This document shows positions 15,646 to 23,365 of a stretch of 64,000 bases of DNA, piece by piece. Positions within the stretch are counted from its first letter, which is position 1. Every line of letters begins with the position of its first letter. Under the pieces are notes generated by a model. That model saw nothing but the letters and a program-made list of their open reading frames with translations, was not told where the DNA came from and did no database searches. The DNA is taken from positions 1-64,000 of IMG/VR virus record IMGVR_UViG_3300049927_000072, one strand, 5' to 3'. A program made the translations under genes and the position numbers. Origin of the DNA: a virus.

Positions 15646-15983
15646 GATCTCTGCCTCTTTCGAAGCGCGCGCCGTCGCGTCTTGAGGCCCTTCTGAAATC
15701 GTATCACACGATCTTCGAGGTTATTCAGAATTTCGCGTGCTTCAAATCGAAATGCGAACTGCCGCTCCGGCCCGTTATTGTGGAAAGCTAAGTTCGCCTT
15801 TGCGACATAGTCATCTCGCCATGTTCTATGGCCCTGCGTACCGCTATAATGCAGTCGAGCCTCTCTGAAATTTTCCCACCAGCGGCAGCCTGCGCAGACG
15901 TGCAAAAGTTTTCCGGCTTTGCTCAATGTCGCGACGTAGCGATAGCCGCGCAAGTTACTGCGGATTTGAAGTTTGTATGTCAT
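15642..15983 (-). CDS. Basic hypothetical protein (113 aa)
   Basis: ATG at 15983 (MTYKLQIRSNLRGYRYVATL) overlaps the upstream stop as ATGA. Contains HVCAGCRWWENFREARLHYSG, a Cys pair in a phage-typical motif, and a very basic C-terminus (KTRRRALRKRQRS). Likely nucleic-acid binding; not verified. Confidence 0.6.
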   Translation of the reverse strand: MTYKLQIRSNLRGYRYVATLSKAGKLLHVCAGCRWWENFREARLHYSGTQGHRTWRDDYVAKANLAFHNNGPERQFAFRFEAREILNNLEDRVIRFQKGLKTRRRALRKRQRS

Positions 15984-16162
15984 TTTATCAACGCCGCCGA
16001 TAGCAGCGCGCTCGCAAGAACAAACTGCCCGACCAGAAGATCGACAATCACCCAAAGAGGCACCGCCTCATGAATTGTGGGTGTCGCGGTCCACAGCAAA
16101 ACCACAAGGGCGACCGCCATCACAATGCCATGCGCCAAGATATTTCGCCTGCGATTTGTCAT
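15980..16162 (-). CDS. 60-aa two-pass membrane protein
   Basis: MTNRRRNILAHGIVMAVALVVLLW with a positive start and hydrophobic run, then PLWVIVDLLVGQFVLASALLSAALI. Two membrane segments are likely. An upstream in-frame TTG is possible. Coupled by ATGA overlaps on both sides. Confidence 0.6.
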   Translation of the reverse strand: MTNRRRNILAHGIVMAVALVVLLWTATPTIHEAVPLWVIVDLLVGQFVLASALLSAALIK

Positions 16163-16368
16163 CGGCAAAACATCGCTTGCATCAGTATCCCAACTAAGAA
16201 TGCCGCATAAGAAAATGCGAACACAACTGGGATTAAACTAGCATAGCGCGACGGCACCCAGAGCCAAGGCCAAAACGATAACAGCGTCTCAATGCTGCCG
16301 TAGCGGTGCGCTAACCAATCCTGATAGCGACTTGAGCTTGGGTCTCTTTCGCCGTCGCGTAAGATCAT
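16159..16368 (-). CDS. Small membrane protein (69 aa)
   Basis: ATG at 16368 (MILRDGERDPSSSRYQDW) overlaps the upstream stop as ATGA. C-terminal hydrophobic stretches FWPWLWVPSRYASL and IPVVFAFSYAAFLVGILMQ suggest one or two membrane helices. Unknown. Confidence 0.6.
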   Translation of the reverse strand: MILRDGERDPSSSRYQDWLAHRYGSIETLLSFWPWLWVPSRYASLIPVVFAFSYAAFLVGILMQAMFCR

Positions 16369-16760
16369 ATGCCCTCTCCATCGGTCTTCCATCGCGGCTC
16401 GCCGTGCTTCAGGTAGTTGTCAATCGCGCGGGCGGCCTGCTTTGGCGTGACCTTATTATAGTTCATAATGTTGTCAGGATAGAAGAGCAAATGTGCATGC
16501 TCGAAAAAACTCGGGCGCAGAGTTTGCTTTAGTCGCCCTTCGACCCACCCGCCGATGCAACACACCGCGCCGCAACCGTCACGTGAGGCCCAGTAGCCCA
16601 TATTGAAATAGCGCGTAAAAGACAGTCGCGTCTTTATCCTGAGACCTCTTGTCCAGCCCTGAAAAGACGGGGTGTGCTTGATTGTGCCGCGGCGAAGATT
16701 GTCGCGCAGCCATCGGAGCGCGTTAATTTCTTTTTTGGTCAGTTTGAATGGCGTGCTCAT
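16365..16760 (-). CDS. Hypothetical Cys-motif protein (131 aa)
   Basis: ATG at 16760 (MSTPFKLTKKEINALRWLRDNL). Contains RLSFTRYFNMGYWASRD followed by CGAVCCIGGW, a pattern similar to small phage proteins with 'FnM..W....CGT..CIaGwa'. Helical ends. A possible nucleic-acid or enzyme role is unknown. Confidence 0.6.
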   Translation of the reverse strand: MSTPFKLTKKEINALRWLRDNLRRGTIKHTPSFQGWTRGLRIKTRLSFTRYFNMGYWASRDGCGAVCCIGGWVEGRLKQTLRPSFFEHAHLLFYPDNIMNYNKVTPKQAARAIDNYLKHGEPRWKTDGEGI

Positions 16761-16765
16761 GTCGT

Positions 16766-16933
16766 CTACCTTTTGCTTGCCGCCCAAAATATCGCGCCGA
16801 GACAAGCCAACATAGTCAACGGCACGAGCCCGGGGAAATGGATTATTGGCATTTCAGGTTGCACGACCAGAAACGCGGTCGACAGCGCCACGAGCGCCAC
16901 GAGCCCGCAGACGATAATCACAATCCTGTTCAT
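16766..16933 (-). CDS. 55-aa two-pass membrane protein
   Basis: MNRIVIIVCGLVALVALSTAFL and PLTMLACLGAIFWAAS are the two hydrophobic segments. The ATG at 16933 overlaps the stop of the upstream gene as ATGA. Confidence 0.55.
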   Translation of the reverse strand: MNRIVIIVCGLVALVALSTAFLVVQPEMPIIHFPGLVPLTMLACLGAIFWAASKR

Positions 16934-17142
16934 CGACCTTGCTCCGCTTCTGCACCATCGGCGAGCGCAACTATCCGCGCAGCTTCCTGAAGATTAAAGG
17001 CACGCGCGCGGCATGTCAGGGCGTCTTCGCGCGCTTTCGCACACAGCAGTGCGTGTTCGTCGGCTTTCTGGTCATGACACTGGGCTTGGAACAATTGAAG
17101 CTCGCGCACGAGCCAAAGCGTTTCACGAATACGAGTGCTCAT
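16930..17142 (-). CDS. Helical protein (70 aa)
   Basis: MSTRIRETLWLVRELQLFQAQC, entirely helical and charged with four Cys. Linked to neighbours by ATGA overlaps at both ends. Unknown function. Confidence 0.6.
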   Translation of the reverse strand: MSTRIRETLWLVRELQLFQAQCHDQKADEHALLCAKAREDALTCRARAFNLQEAARIVALADGAEAEQGR

Positions 17143-17393
17143 GATGGCTGCGCCTTTATGAGATCGTCCAACATTTTCATGCGGATGCGCGTGAGAACTA
17201 TTTGTCGAAACTTTTTTGCCGTGAGGACTTTACCATTGTACTCAATCTCGTCGCCCAAGAACGTCGGCGGCTTGGTACCGCGCGTCAAGATGCGGCTGCA
17301 CGCAATCTGATCGGAAATTTGGTCGAACGTCATGATCGTTGCGAAGTCGCGCATGGGTGAACGTAGCCCCTCGTGACGCCGCGGCTTTCTCAT
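17139..17393 (-). CDS. Small basic hypothetical protein (84 aa)
   Basis: ATG at 17393 (MRKPRRHEGLRSPMRDFATI) overlaps the upstream stop as ATGA. Rich in Arg and Lys with PPTFLGDEIEYNGKVLTAKKF in the middle. Unknown; may contact nucleic acid. Confidence 0.6.
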   Translation of the reverse strand: MRKPRRHEGLRSPMRDFATIMTFDQISDQIACSRILTRGTKPPTFLGDEIEYNGKVLTAKKFRQIVLTRIRMKMLDDLIKAQPS

Positions 17394-17755
17394 AACCCTA
17401 GCCGCTTTGCAACATCGCGCGCACAAATATAATCGTAAAGCGCCGCGCATTTGCTCTTGCCGTGTTTCTTTTCGAACTCAGTGAGGGCGAGCCGACCGCG
17501 AATGCGCTCCATCTGGCTTTGTGAGCACGCTTGCGCCGACAATTTATCAAACTCGGTGTACTCGTGCCACTTGAATGGCAGAAGTTTTGCACTGAGTACG
17601 AGCAGCGGTCCGGCATGTTTGATGCCAGTTAGGTTATCCACCATCTCGCGACGAATGCCGGTGACCTGCGTCATTGCGAACGAGCCGCGAGGTTTAGCCT
17701 TTACCCGGGTACGCTTTATAACGTTCTTTGTCGATCTCGGATGTCGGTGTGTCAT
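17390..17755 (-). CDS. Basic hypothetical protein (121 aa)
   Basis: MTHRHPRSTKNVIKRTRVKAK at the start, strongly basic. Contains helical HEYTEFDKLSAQACSQSQMERI. The ATG at 17755 overlaps the upstream stop as ATGA. Unknown. Confidence 0.6.
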   Translation of the reverse strand: MTHRHPRSTKNVIKRTRVKAKPRGSFAMTQVTGIRREMVDNLTGIKHAGPLLVLSAKLLPFKWHEYTEFDKLSAQACSQSQMERIRGRLALTEFEKKHGKSKCAALYDYICARDVAKRLGL

Positions 17756-18291
17756 CCGAACGCCCCAAAGGCGGCAGAAAAAGGTGGCGCGGGAAAACTA
17801 CCACTCCCTGAGCCTGCGGAGCTAGTGCCGCCACCGTTGTCAGGTGACGGCGGAGGGCTTCCATGTCCGCCGCCAGAATGGTGTGAGCTTCCTCCGTGCT
17901 TATGATTGTCAGGCTTGCTCCGGTGTAATGCTCCTGATTTCTTGTGAGTTTTTTTATGCAGTAGCGCTGCAAACTTCTTCGGTACCGGAAGCGGCGCAAC
18001 CGCCGGATCAGATTTTGGAGCATCGTCGGTCACCTGTGAACAGTTTGCGCCCGCACGCATCGCATCATAGCGGCCGGGTGTGTCGCAGCGACTTTCATCG
18101 TCGTCTGCAATTTTCGTTTCGATTTGTTTGATTGCTGGCAAGACACCGTGACTGATTTCGTACCGCACGCTCGGGAGCGGGTTCGGTGTTGCGACATGTT
18201 TGTTCTGCGGCATGCTGTATAAGACAGCGATGACGAGCACGGCCCAACAGGCGAACAAGAAAGTGAGAGACTTCCAGTTGTGTGTCTGCAT
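17752..18291 (-). CDS. Membrane-anchored His/Ser/Gly-rich protein
   Basis: 179 aa from ATG 18291 (MQTHNWKSLTFLFACW). One transmembrane segment at about 8-25, an extracytoplasmic region with two Cys (ESRCDTPG, ANCSQVTD), then a Lys/His-rich and Ser/Gly/Pro-rich tail (HKKTHKKSG, HHSGGGHGSPPPS). First gene of the left operon, next to the divergent promoter region. The His-rich tail might bind metal or DNA. Unknown. Confidence 0.6.
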   Translation of the reverse strand: MQTHNWKSLTFLFACWAVLVIAVLYSMPQNKHVATPNPLPSVRYEISHGVLPAIKQIETKIADDDESRCDTPGRYDAMRAGANCSQVTDDAPKSDPAVAPLPVPKKFAALLHKKTHKKSGALHRSKPDNHKHGGSSHHSGGGHGSPPPSPDNGGGTSSAGSGSGSFPAPPFSAAFGAFG

Positions 18292-18300
18292 GAGGACAGG

Positions 18301-18329
18301 GTCTACGGAAAAGTCGGCAGCACTGTCAA
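18301..18329 (-). promoter_or_regulatory. Candidate early leftward promoter
   Basis: Minus-strand TTGACA (18329-18324) is 17 bases from GTAGAC (18306-18301). The ATG at 18291 is close, so the mRNA would have almost no leader. It would drive the whole left operon. Confidence 0.4.
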
Positions 18330-18332
18330 GTC

Positions 18333-18361
18333 TTGCTAAAAAAAAATTCTTCGCGTACAGG
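18333..18361 (+). promoter_or_regulatory. Candidate rightward promoter before primase
   Basis: TTGCTA (18333-18338) is followed by 17 bases and TACAGG (18356-18361), upstream of the primase ribosome-binding site GGGGGG at 18381. The two promoters are divergent and about ten bases apart. Confidence 0.35.
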
Positions 18362-18390
18362 TGCATTTCGATTTCAGTCCGGGGGGACAC

Positions 18391-20631
18391 ATGACATCAC
18401 TCGATATCGCGCTCGACTTTCTCGATCTCAATCCCGACTGCTACATATTCCCTATCAAGGCCAAAAAGAAAACGCCACCGCTGATCAAGGATAACCTTAA
18501 CGCGGCGAGCAACGATACCGATCAAATCAAAGTCTGGTCCGCCAAGTGGCCCAATTGCTCATGGGGCCTCGCGCTCAAAAAGTCTAAGCGCCTCGTCGTC
18601 GACATTGACCGCAGGCCCGGCAACGTCGGGCAAGATACCTACAATATGCACGATCTTGAGTACGGCTGGCCTGAAACGATGCGCGTCAAGACGCCATCGG
18701 GCGGTTACCATCTGCATTACGCTGGCGAGCACGTGTTCGCGCTCGGCAAGGACGGCTTCGGTCTCGACATCGATAGTCCGAACTATGTTTTGCTGCCCGG
18801 CTGCGAATTGGAAGACGGCACCAAATACGAAGAGGAAGGCGCAATGCAAGTTGTGCCTGCGCCACAGTGGTTTTATGACTTATTGGGCGCGCCGCGCGAG
18901 CGCGACGCAAACGAAACCGCGCTCGCCGTTGTCGATCTCGATCAAGCACACAACGTCGAATGGGCTATCCACTATCTCAAGAACGACGCGCCGCCCGCGA
19001 TTGAAGGTCAAGGCGGCGAGAGCACAACGCTCAAAGTCGCAATGACGCTACGTGACCACGGGATCAGCGAAGAGCGTGCGCTCGAATTGATGTCGGACCA
19101 TTACAATATTCTCGGCATCTGCGATCCGCTTTGGGATATTGACGGCGATCACGGTCTGGCGAAGAAAGTCGCGAACGCTTATGCGTATGCCAATTTGAAA
19201 GCGCCGGGCGCATCGACCGCCGAAGCCGATTTTGCTGACAGCCCGTACATTGGCACGCTGCCGGAATTGAAGCCCGCAGTTGCTGAAGTCATCGCCGACG
19301 ACAAGAAAGCGCGCGACAAGGTCAAAGGCCGCAAGCCTGAAAAGCGCTACACCCCTGCGATGCTCGCCGACGAGTGGGTCTACATCGCACAGCAAGAACA
19401 ATTCGTGCGCAGGAAAGACAGTTTCACGCTGTCTACCAAGGCTTTTAACGCGCGTTACGCTTACACGACGAAGCAAGGGCCGATCAGCACCAAATTGCTC
19501 AAGAGCAATGCCAATTCGATCCGCAAATTCGACAGCTATTGCTACGAGCCGGGTTCGGGCGAGCTTGAATGCGCCAGCTACAACTTGTATCGGCCGGGGG
19601 CTATCGTGCCGACCGCGGGCGATACATCGACTTGGAACGAGCATCTAGCGTTCCTGTTCCCGGACGAAGCTGATCGGGCGCATGTGCTCAATTGGCTTGC
19701 GTGGGTCTACCAAAACCCGGGCAAGAAACCCAAGCACATGCTGATTATACAGGGCGAACAGCAAGGAACCGGGAAAAGCTTTATCGGCGACGTGTTCGGC
19801 GCGATCCTCGGCCACCACAACGTCACGCAATTGCGCGACGAGATCACGAAAAGCTCGTTCAACGGATGGGCCAAGCACACCAAGCTGATCGTGATCGAGG
19901 AAGTGCGTCAGGCAGGCCGCAATGACGTTGCCAGAGCCCTGCACGACATGATCACGCAGGAATGGATCACGATCAATGAAAAGAACGTGCCGCACTTCCG
20001 GATGCGCGATTATATCGCGTGGCTTGGCTTCACAAACCGCGACGACGCGATGTCGATGGATGACAGCGACCGTCGCTACCTCGTAGTCCGGACGCCAGCC
20101 GAGCGCAAGGACACAGGGTACTACGTCGATCTCTACGCGACGCTCGAAGACAAAGCCGCGCTGGCCGCTATCGCCGCGCAACTCGGGTCGCGCGATCTCG
20201 GGGCCTATAATGGTCAAGCGCGAGCGCCCCTCACTAATGCCAAGCAGGACATGATCGAGGCCGGGCATGGTGATCTTGAGACGTGGTTCAAGGACAATCT
20301 CGGTGTGCCGCCGCTGTCATGGAAACTAGTCACCGTCGGCGACGTGATAGCAAATTTGCCGACCTATGTCACGCGCGGCAACGGCGGCATCCGGCTGCAA
20401 AAGCGGATCATGGAATGCCTCAAAAGGTTCGCCAAGGGTCAGACATGGCCAGATCAATGTCGACTTTCGAATGGAGAAAAGGTGCGTTTATGGGCACTTA
20501 GCGGATCGTTTTCCATCCTAAATAACGTCGATCCGCGCGAGCGGGCGAAGGTGTACGAAGCGCAACGCGACCGCTCGAAAGCGCAGGAAGTCACTGCGGC
20601 CGTTGACGATTTCGGCAACGAAGCCGAGTAG
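18391..20631 (+). CDS. Primase-polymerase/SF3-like helicase
   Basis: 746 aa from ATG 18391, directly behind GGGGGGACAC. N-terminal bifunctional primase/polymerase signs are LVVDIDRR (D71 and D73) and GGYHLHY (about 104-110). The C-terminal half has an ATPase fold: GEQQGTGKS Walker A (about 454-462) and LIVIEEVRQ Walker B (about 499), as in VirE/DUF5906 primase-helicases. It is the only plus-strand gene of the replication module and lies next to the repeat-rich non-coding region. It probably opens the origin, primes and unwinds DNA for the family-A polymerase. Confidence 0.9.
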   Translation: MTSLDIALDFLDLNPDCYIFPIKAKKKTPPLIKDNLNAASNDTDQIKVWSAKWPNCSWGLALKKSKRLVVDIDRRPGNVGQDTYNMHDLEYGWPETMRVKTPSGGYHLHYAGEHVFALGKDGFGLDIDSPNYVLLPGCELEDGTKYEEEGAMQVVPAPQWFYDLLGAPRERDANETALAVVDLDQAHNVEWAIHYLKNDAPPAIEGQGGESTTLKVAMTLRDHGISEERALELMSDHYNILGICDPLWDIDGDHGLAKKVANAYAYANLKAPGASTAEADFADSPYIGTLPELKPAVAEVIADDKKARDKVKGRKPEKRYTPAMLADEWVYIAQQEQFVRRKDSFTLSTKAFNARYAYTTKQGPISTKLLKSNANSIRKFDSYCYEPGSGELECASYNLYRPGAIVPTAGDTSTWNEHLAFLFPDEADRAHVLNWLAWVYQNPGKKPKHMLIIQGEQQGTGKSFIGDVFGAILGHHNVTQLRDEITKSSFNGWAKHTKLIVIEEVRQAGRNDVARALHDMITQEWITINEKNVPHFRMRDYIAWLGFTNRDDAMSMDDSDRRYLVVRTPAERKDTGYYVDLYATLEDKAALAAIAAQLGSRDLGAYNGQARAPLTNAKQDMIEAGHGDLETWFKDNLGVPPLSWKLVTVGDVIANLPTYVTRGNGGIRLQKRIMECLKRFAKGQTWPDQCRLSNGEKVRLWALSGSFSILNNVDPRERAKVYEAQRDRSKAQEVTAAVDDFGNEAE

Positions 20632-20645
20632 GCGGGGCGCAGGCT

Positions 20646-20813
20646 TGCCTCAGTCTGCCTCGGTCCTGCCTCAGATGTAGTGAGGCACATATCATCCTAC
20701 TCTCACAGTCACTTTAGTGCCCTTGCCTCAGTGCCTCAGTATTATTTAACTCTTTAAGAGAGAAAGATAGTATTAGCAATGTCCGACGTACTGAGGCACG
20801 AGGCAGTGAGGCA
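20646..20813. repeat. TGAGGCA/TGCCTCA iteron cluster
   Basis: The heptamer TGAGGCA occurs on both strands. TGCCTCAG lies at 20646, 20667, 20724 and 20732 and TGCCTCGG at 20656. The inverse form lies at 20681, 20791, 20799 (CGAGGCA) and 20806. The two halves flank an AT-rich stretch (20740-20785), like an iteron-bounded unwinding element. Confidence 0.7.
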
Positions 20814-20814
20814 G

Positions 20815-20879
20815 ACGCGCCCCTGTAAGTGATGGTCGGGCTACCGCCTTGAAAATGCGGTCTTTTGGGCGCGTTTTTT
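20815..20879 (+). terminator. Nested stem-loop with U-run
   Basis: ACGCGCCC (20815-20822) pairs with GGGCGCGT (20867-20874) followed by six T. An inner hairpin ACCGC/GCGGT lies at 20843-20861. It follows the primase gene and may be its terminator or a small structured RNA. Confidence 0.55.
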
Positions 20880-20911
20880 AATTTTCGCTTTGCAAAATAC
20901 GCGCACGTACC

Positions 20912-21086
20912 AAGGGTTTCTTGCATTCGAACGCGAGAAGTGCCTGTGCCGCAGCGACTTTCTTCATTGCACCAAAAGTGCCCATTTTATAAGGGTTTCT
21001 TGCTGTTGCAGCGCAACTAATCGCACTGCCGCAGTGCTTTTCGAGCATATACAAGAAGTCCCTGTGCCGCAAGGGCTTTCTGCATT
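20912..21086. repeat. Imperfect direct repeats (AAGGGTTTCTTGC family)
   Basis: AAGGGTTTCTTGC occurs at 20912-20924 and 20991-21003 and a variant at 21071. GAAGTGCCTGTGCCGCA (20937) and GAAGTCCCTGTGCCGCA (21055) differ by one base. Together they form units of about 80-120 bases with partly inverted relatives. Confidence 0.6.
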
Positions 21087-21130
21087 AAGCACTGCTAAGT
21101 GACGCCTAGAACCGCAGCCACTTCTGCATG

Positions 21131-21494
21131 GTTAATATCGAGTGATCTCAATGGCTTAGATGGTTAACGTTCCGACCGCATCATGGTAAATAATTAACGT
21201 TAACGCATTGATACTGCTGCATTAACCATGTTCATTAACCCTAACGCGGCCGAGTAGGTGCTGTTAACGTTAATTCGTAGGGTTAATGCCTACTACCAAT
21301 AGTGTGTTGACAGATGTCCACACTACTAACTGTGGTAGATGCGTGCATTAACATTAATTAGTAGGGTTAACGTATCAAGTTCCACACCAGTTGTTAACCA
21401 TGTTCCTTAACTATCTCCATTCATCATGTGCATTAACGTTAACTATTAAGCATGCCGCTCGAAGGTTGGTGCCCCGGCGTTAACCTTAACGGCC
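21131..21494. repeat. GTTAAC/TTAACGTTAA palindrome cluster
   Basis: The perfect palindrome TTAACGTTAA lies at 21194, 21264 and 21433, with TTAACATTAA at 21348. In all, over fifteen TTAAC/GTTAA sites occur in about 360 bases. Longer duplicated words are TTAACCATGTTC[AC]TTAAC (two copies) and GTAGGGTTAA (two copies). Confidence 0.7.
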
Positions 21495-21745
21495 GGTCAC
21501 GAGCTATGGGGTAGGGTTCCAATTCGGAATGATTTGCAAAAACGTGGTGTGTGCTTCTGTGCTCACTCTCTCCCAATTTTTCACCTTAAAATCGAAAAAA
21601 TAAAAAAGACGTTGACAAATAAAGTTCGCTGTCCGTTCCGCCTGCCGGGCCCCTGCCTGTTAACTCGAAATTCACCAAGTTCCGTGATCCAGCTTGCAAC
21701 CTTCCCGGCCGCGTGTAGTTTGGCATCATGAACGGGAGACAACCG

Positions 21746-21925
21746 ATGCCGACGCACTACGTGCAGGCAGACTATGAGCGGCGCGAGTATTACGTGATCG
21801 AGCACGCCACCGGTCGGCGCGTGGCGATCTATCGCTACGGAGTGCCAACCATAAGTTCGCGCCCCTCTGCGCAGGCGAGTGCGAACGCGCACTGCAATAC
21901 TTTGAACCGTGGGCGCACGTCATGA
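21746..21925 (+). CDS. Small hypothetical protein, possible frameshift
   Basis: 59 aa from ATG 21746 behind GGGAGA (ATG at 21728 is an alternative). RREYYVIEHATGRRVAIYR looks like a folded small phage protein, but the tail (SSRPSAQASANAHC) looks unlike coding sequence. Another frame of the same DNA, starting near 21838, reads on as LCAGECERALQYFEPWAHVM and joins the frame of 21922. A frameshift, natural or in the sequence, is possible. First gene of the rightward accessory cluster. Confidence 0.5.
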   Translation: MPTHYVQADYERREYYVIEHATGRRVAIYRYGVPTISSRPSAQASANAHCNTLNRGRTS

Positions 21926-22185
21926 GCTTTCACCTTGAGCGCTTCGAGGAATTTGCAGCTGGCGACGTGATCCGCGTCCTGCCAGAAGTGGATACCGCGT
22001 TCGGCGACGCTATCATCCTTGGTTTCAATACCAATGGCGACGCCAAGCTCTCGCGGCCTTACGGCTACGCACATAATGTCGGCACGACTGCGCCCGTGTC
22101 ATTGCTTGGCAGTGAGATTTATTCGCTGCCGCTGCGAACGATCCGGGTCTTGCAGCGTGTCGAGAGCGGCGGGAGGCGCGCGTGA
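21922..22185 (+). CDS. Small hypothetical protein (87 aa)
   Basis: MSFHLERFEEFAAGDVIRVLP at the start, beta-rich with ends PLRTIRVLQRVESGGRRA. Possibly an SH3-like fold. Overlaps its neighbours. No family assigned. Confidence 0.65.
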   Translation: MSFHLERFEEFAAGDVIRVLPEVDTAFGDAIILGFNTNGDAKLSRPYGYAHNVGTTAPVSLLGSEIYSLPLRTIRVLQRVESGGRRA

Positions 22186-22403
22186 GTAACCCGGCATTCC
22201 AGAAACGTCATTACGAAAAAATCGCTGAGGCAATTCAAGAGGCGCGCGGCGACGCTTGCATCCACACCGCGCAGCATCCCGAAGCGATCAACGTTGTCGT
22301 CAATGAACTGGCCGACGCCTTCGCTCGCGATAATGGACAATTCCAGCGGGGCAGGTTCATCGCGGCTTGCGAATGCGGCGCGAACGTGAGAGCGCGGTCA
22401 TGA
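22182..22403 (+). CDS. Small conserved phage protein (73 aa)
   Basis: GTG start overlapping the previous stop. Begins MSNPAFQKRHYEKIAEAIQEA and has DNGQFQRGRFIAACECGANVR, a pattern (rHY..iA..i....a..dN..Fqr.rF...c) of widespread small phage proteins of unknown role. Confidence 0.7.
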   Translation: MSNPAFQKRHYEKIAEAIQEARGDACIHTAQHPEAINVVVNELADAFARDNGQFQRGRFIAACECGANVRARS

Positions 22404-22702
22404 CTGATCTAAGAAACATGACGCCCGAAGAAATTGCACGTCGGCGCGCGAGCGCTTACGAAGGTCGCGCCGAAGTCGGGCGCTTCGCACGAGCCCCGGG
22501 CTTCTACTCGCCGACCGTCATGGCCGAAAACATTCCGGATTGGTGGCCGACGTTCTACTATCGGCGGCGGCACATCAAGATGGCGGGGACCGAGAGCAAG
22601 CACCCGGTGCGAACACCGGACCGCCTCGTCTTTCTCGAAGTGCTCGCCCTTTGGAGCAAGTCGGCTCCCGACGATTGGCAGTATTGGGAATGCGGACCAT
22701 GA
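22400..22702 (+). CDS. Hypothetical protein (100 aa)
   Basis: ATG 22400 (MTDLRNMTPEEIARRRASAY) overlaps the previous stop as ATGA. Middle region with WWPTFYYRRRHIK and a WQYWEC end. Aromatic-rich, soluble, unknown. Confidence 0.6.
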   Translation: MTDLRNMTPEEIARRRASAYEGRAEVGRFARAPGFYSPTVMAENIPDWWPTFYYRRRHIKMAGTESKHPVRTPDRLVFLEVLALWSKSAPDDWQYWECGP

Positions 22703-22842
22703 GCAAAATGTATCGCAAGAACCCGCTGCCGGGCCACGCTTACCACACGAAGACGGATGACGAGCTTCGCACGCTCATGTTGGCAGACGACTACGAAGCG
22801 CTCGTGATCCTGCACTGGCACATCGCGCCGCCGGGAGATTGA
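22699..22842 (+). CDS. 47-aa small protein
   Basis: MSKMYRKNPLPGHAYHTKTDDE, ending HWHIAPPGD. ATGA overlap with the preceding gene, tight clustering. Unknown. Confidence 0.5.
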   Translation: MSKMYRKNPLPGHAYHTKTDDELRTLMLADDYEALVILHWHIAPPGD

Positions 22843-22845
22843 ACC

Positions 22846-22998
22846 ATGAGCGAACGGCTGACACGTTTTTATGTCATGTGCCCGAAGTGCGCCAAGACGA
22901 GTGAGATCGTGTGCACGACGGCGCAACCGCCTGCGGTCAACTGCGGCGACTGCCTTGTGCAGATGAAAGTCATGGGCTCGAAGGCGTTCCGCGAATGA
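22846..22998 (+). CDS. 50-aa zinc-ribbon protein
   Basis: MSERLTRFYVMCPKCAKTSEI with CPKC and later CGDC, a four-Cys zinc ribbon. ATG at 22846; its stop overlaps the next start (ATGA). Unknown partner. Confidence 0.6.
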   Translation: MSERLTRFYVMCPKCAKTSEIVCTTAQPPAVNCGDCLVQMKVMGSKAFRE

Positions 22999-23258
22999 TT
23001 GTCTATCGTGTCTCAGTACGCGCGGCGACGTTGCATGCTCTCACGTGGGAGCAAGAGAACCCGCAAGCGACAGCGCGGCAGAAGCTTGCGGAATTTAATT
23101 CGTACGCCGCGATAGAGCGCGAGCAATTCGAGGCGATGCTCAGCGCGGGCTTCGAGCCAAAAGATTTTCCGACGCGATTGAGCGCGACGGTTTATGCAAA
23201 TACGATTGCGCTCGCGTGCGGCTTTCAGCCGGACGTGACTGAAGTGAGCGCACTATGA
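22995..23258 (+). CDS. Hypothetical protein (87 aa)
   Basis: MIVYRVSVRAATLHALTWEQENPQ, then a helical half with AAIEREQFEAMLSAGF. ATGA-coupled to the zinc-ribbon gene. Unknown. Confidence 0.6.
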   Translation: MIVYRVSVRAATLHALTWEQENPQATARQKLAEFNSYAAIEREQFEAMLSAGFEPKDFPTRLSATVYANTIALACGFQPDVTEVSAL

Positions 23259-23307
23259 GTGCCGTGCTCGTGACAATACGTCCCCCGTTTGACACGAGCA
23301 TGACCGG

Positions 23308-23341
23308 ACGGGCGGGGAGTTGCAACTTCCCGTCCGTCTTT
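23308..23341 (+). terminator. Strong intrinsic-type hairpin
   Basis: An almost continuous 13-15 bp stem at 23308-23337 with a central TGCA loop, followed by CTTT. The arms begin ACGGGCGGGG and end CCCGTCCGT, with two G-U pairs. It separates the first small-gene cluster from 23366. Confidence 0.65.
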
Positions 23342-23365
23342 AATTCGGGGACATAGGAGCGCTTT

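Larger units (their letters stand above)
20632..21745. other. Repeat-rich non-coding region, candidate origin
   Basis: No convincing gene in 1.1 kb. Three repeat classes are present in order: TGAGGCA iterons, a bulky stem-loop with T-run, imperfect direct repeats with AAGGGTTTCTTGC, and a TTAACGTTAA cluster. The last part is A+T-rich compared with the surroundings. Adjacent to the primase-helicase, it is the best origin or control-region candidate in the window. A TTGACA at 21612 may be part of a promoter for the accessory genes. Confidence 0.55.

Noticed and set aside
19048-20268. Two long minus-strand ORFs opposite the primase gene
   Set aside because: The primase has Walker and Prim-Pol motifs in the other strand; these ORFs are GC-rich shadows.
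20646-21494. CRISPR array
   Set aside because: Repeats are short, irregular and of both orientations, with no constant spacers or cas genes.
21534-21892. Small ORFs in the repeat region
   Set aside because: They cover the promoter-like and palindromic DNA and lack ribosome-binding sites or protein-like composition.
23255-23356. 33-codon ORF with ATGA overlap
   Set aside because: Most of it is the strong hairpin at 23308-23337, so a terminator explains the sequence better.
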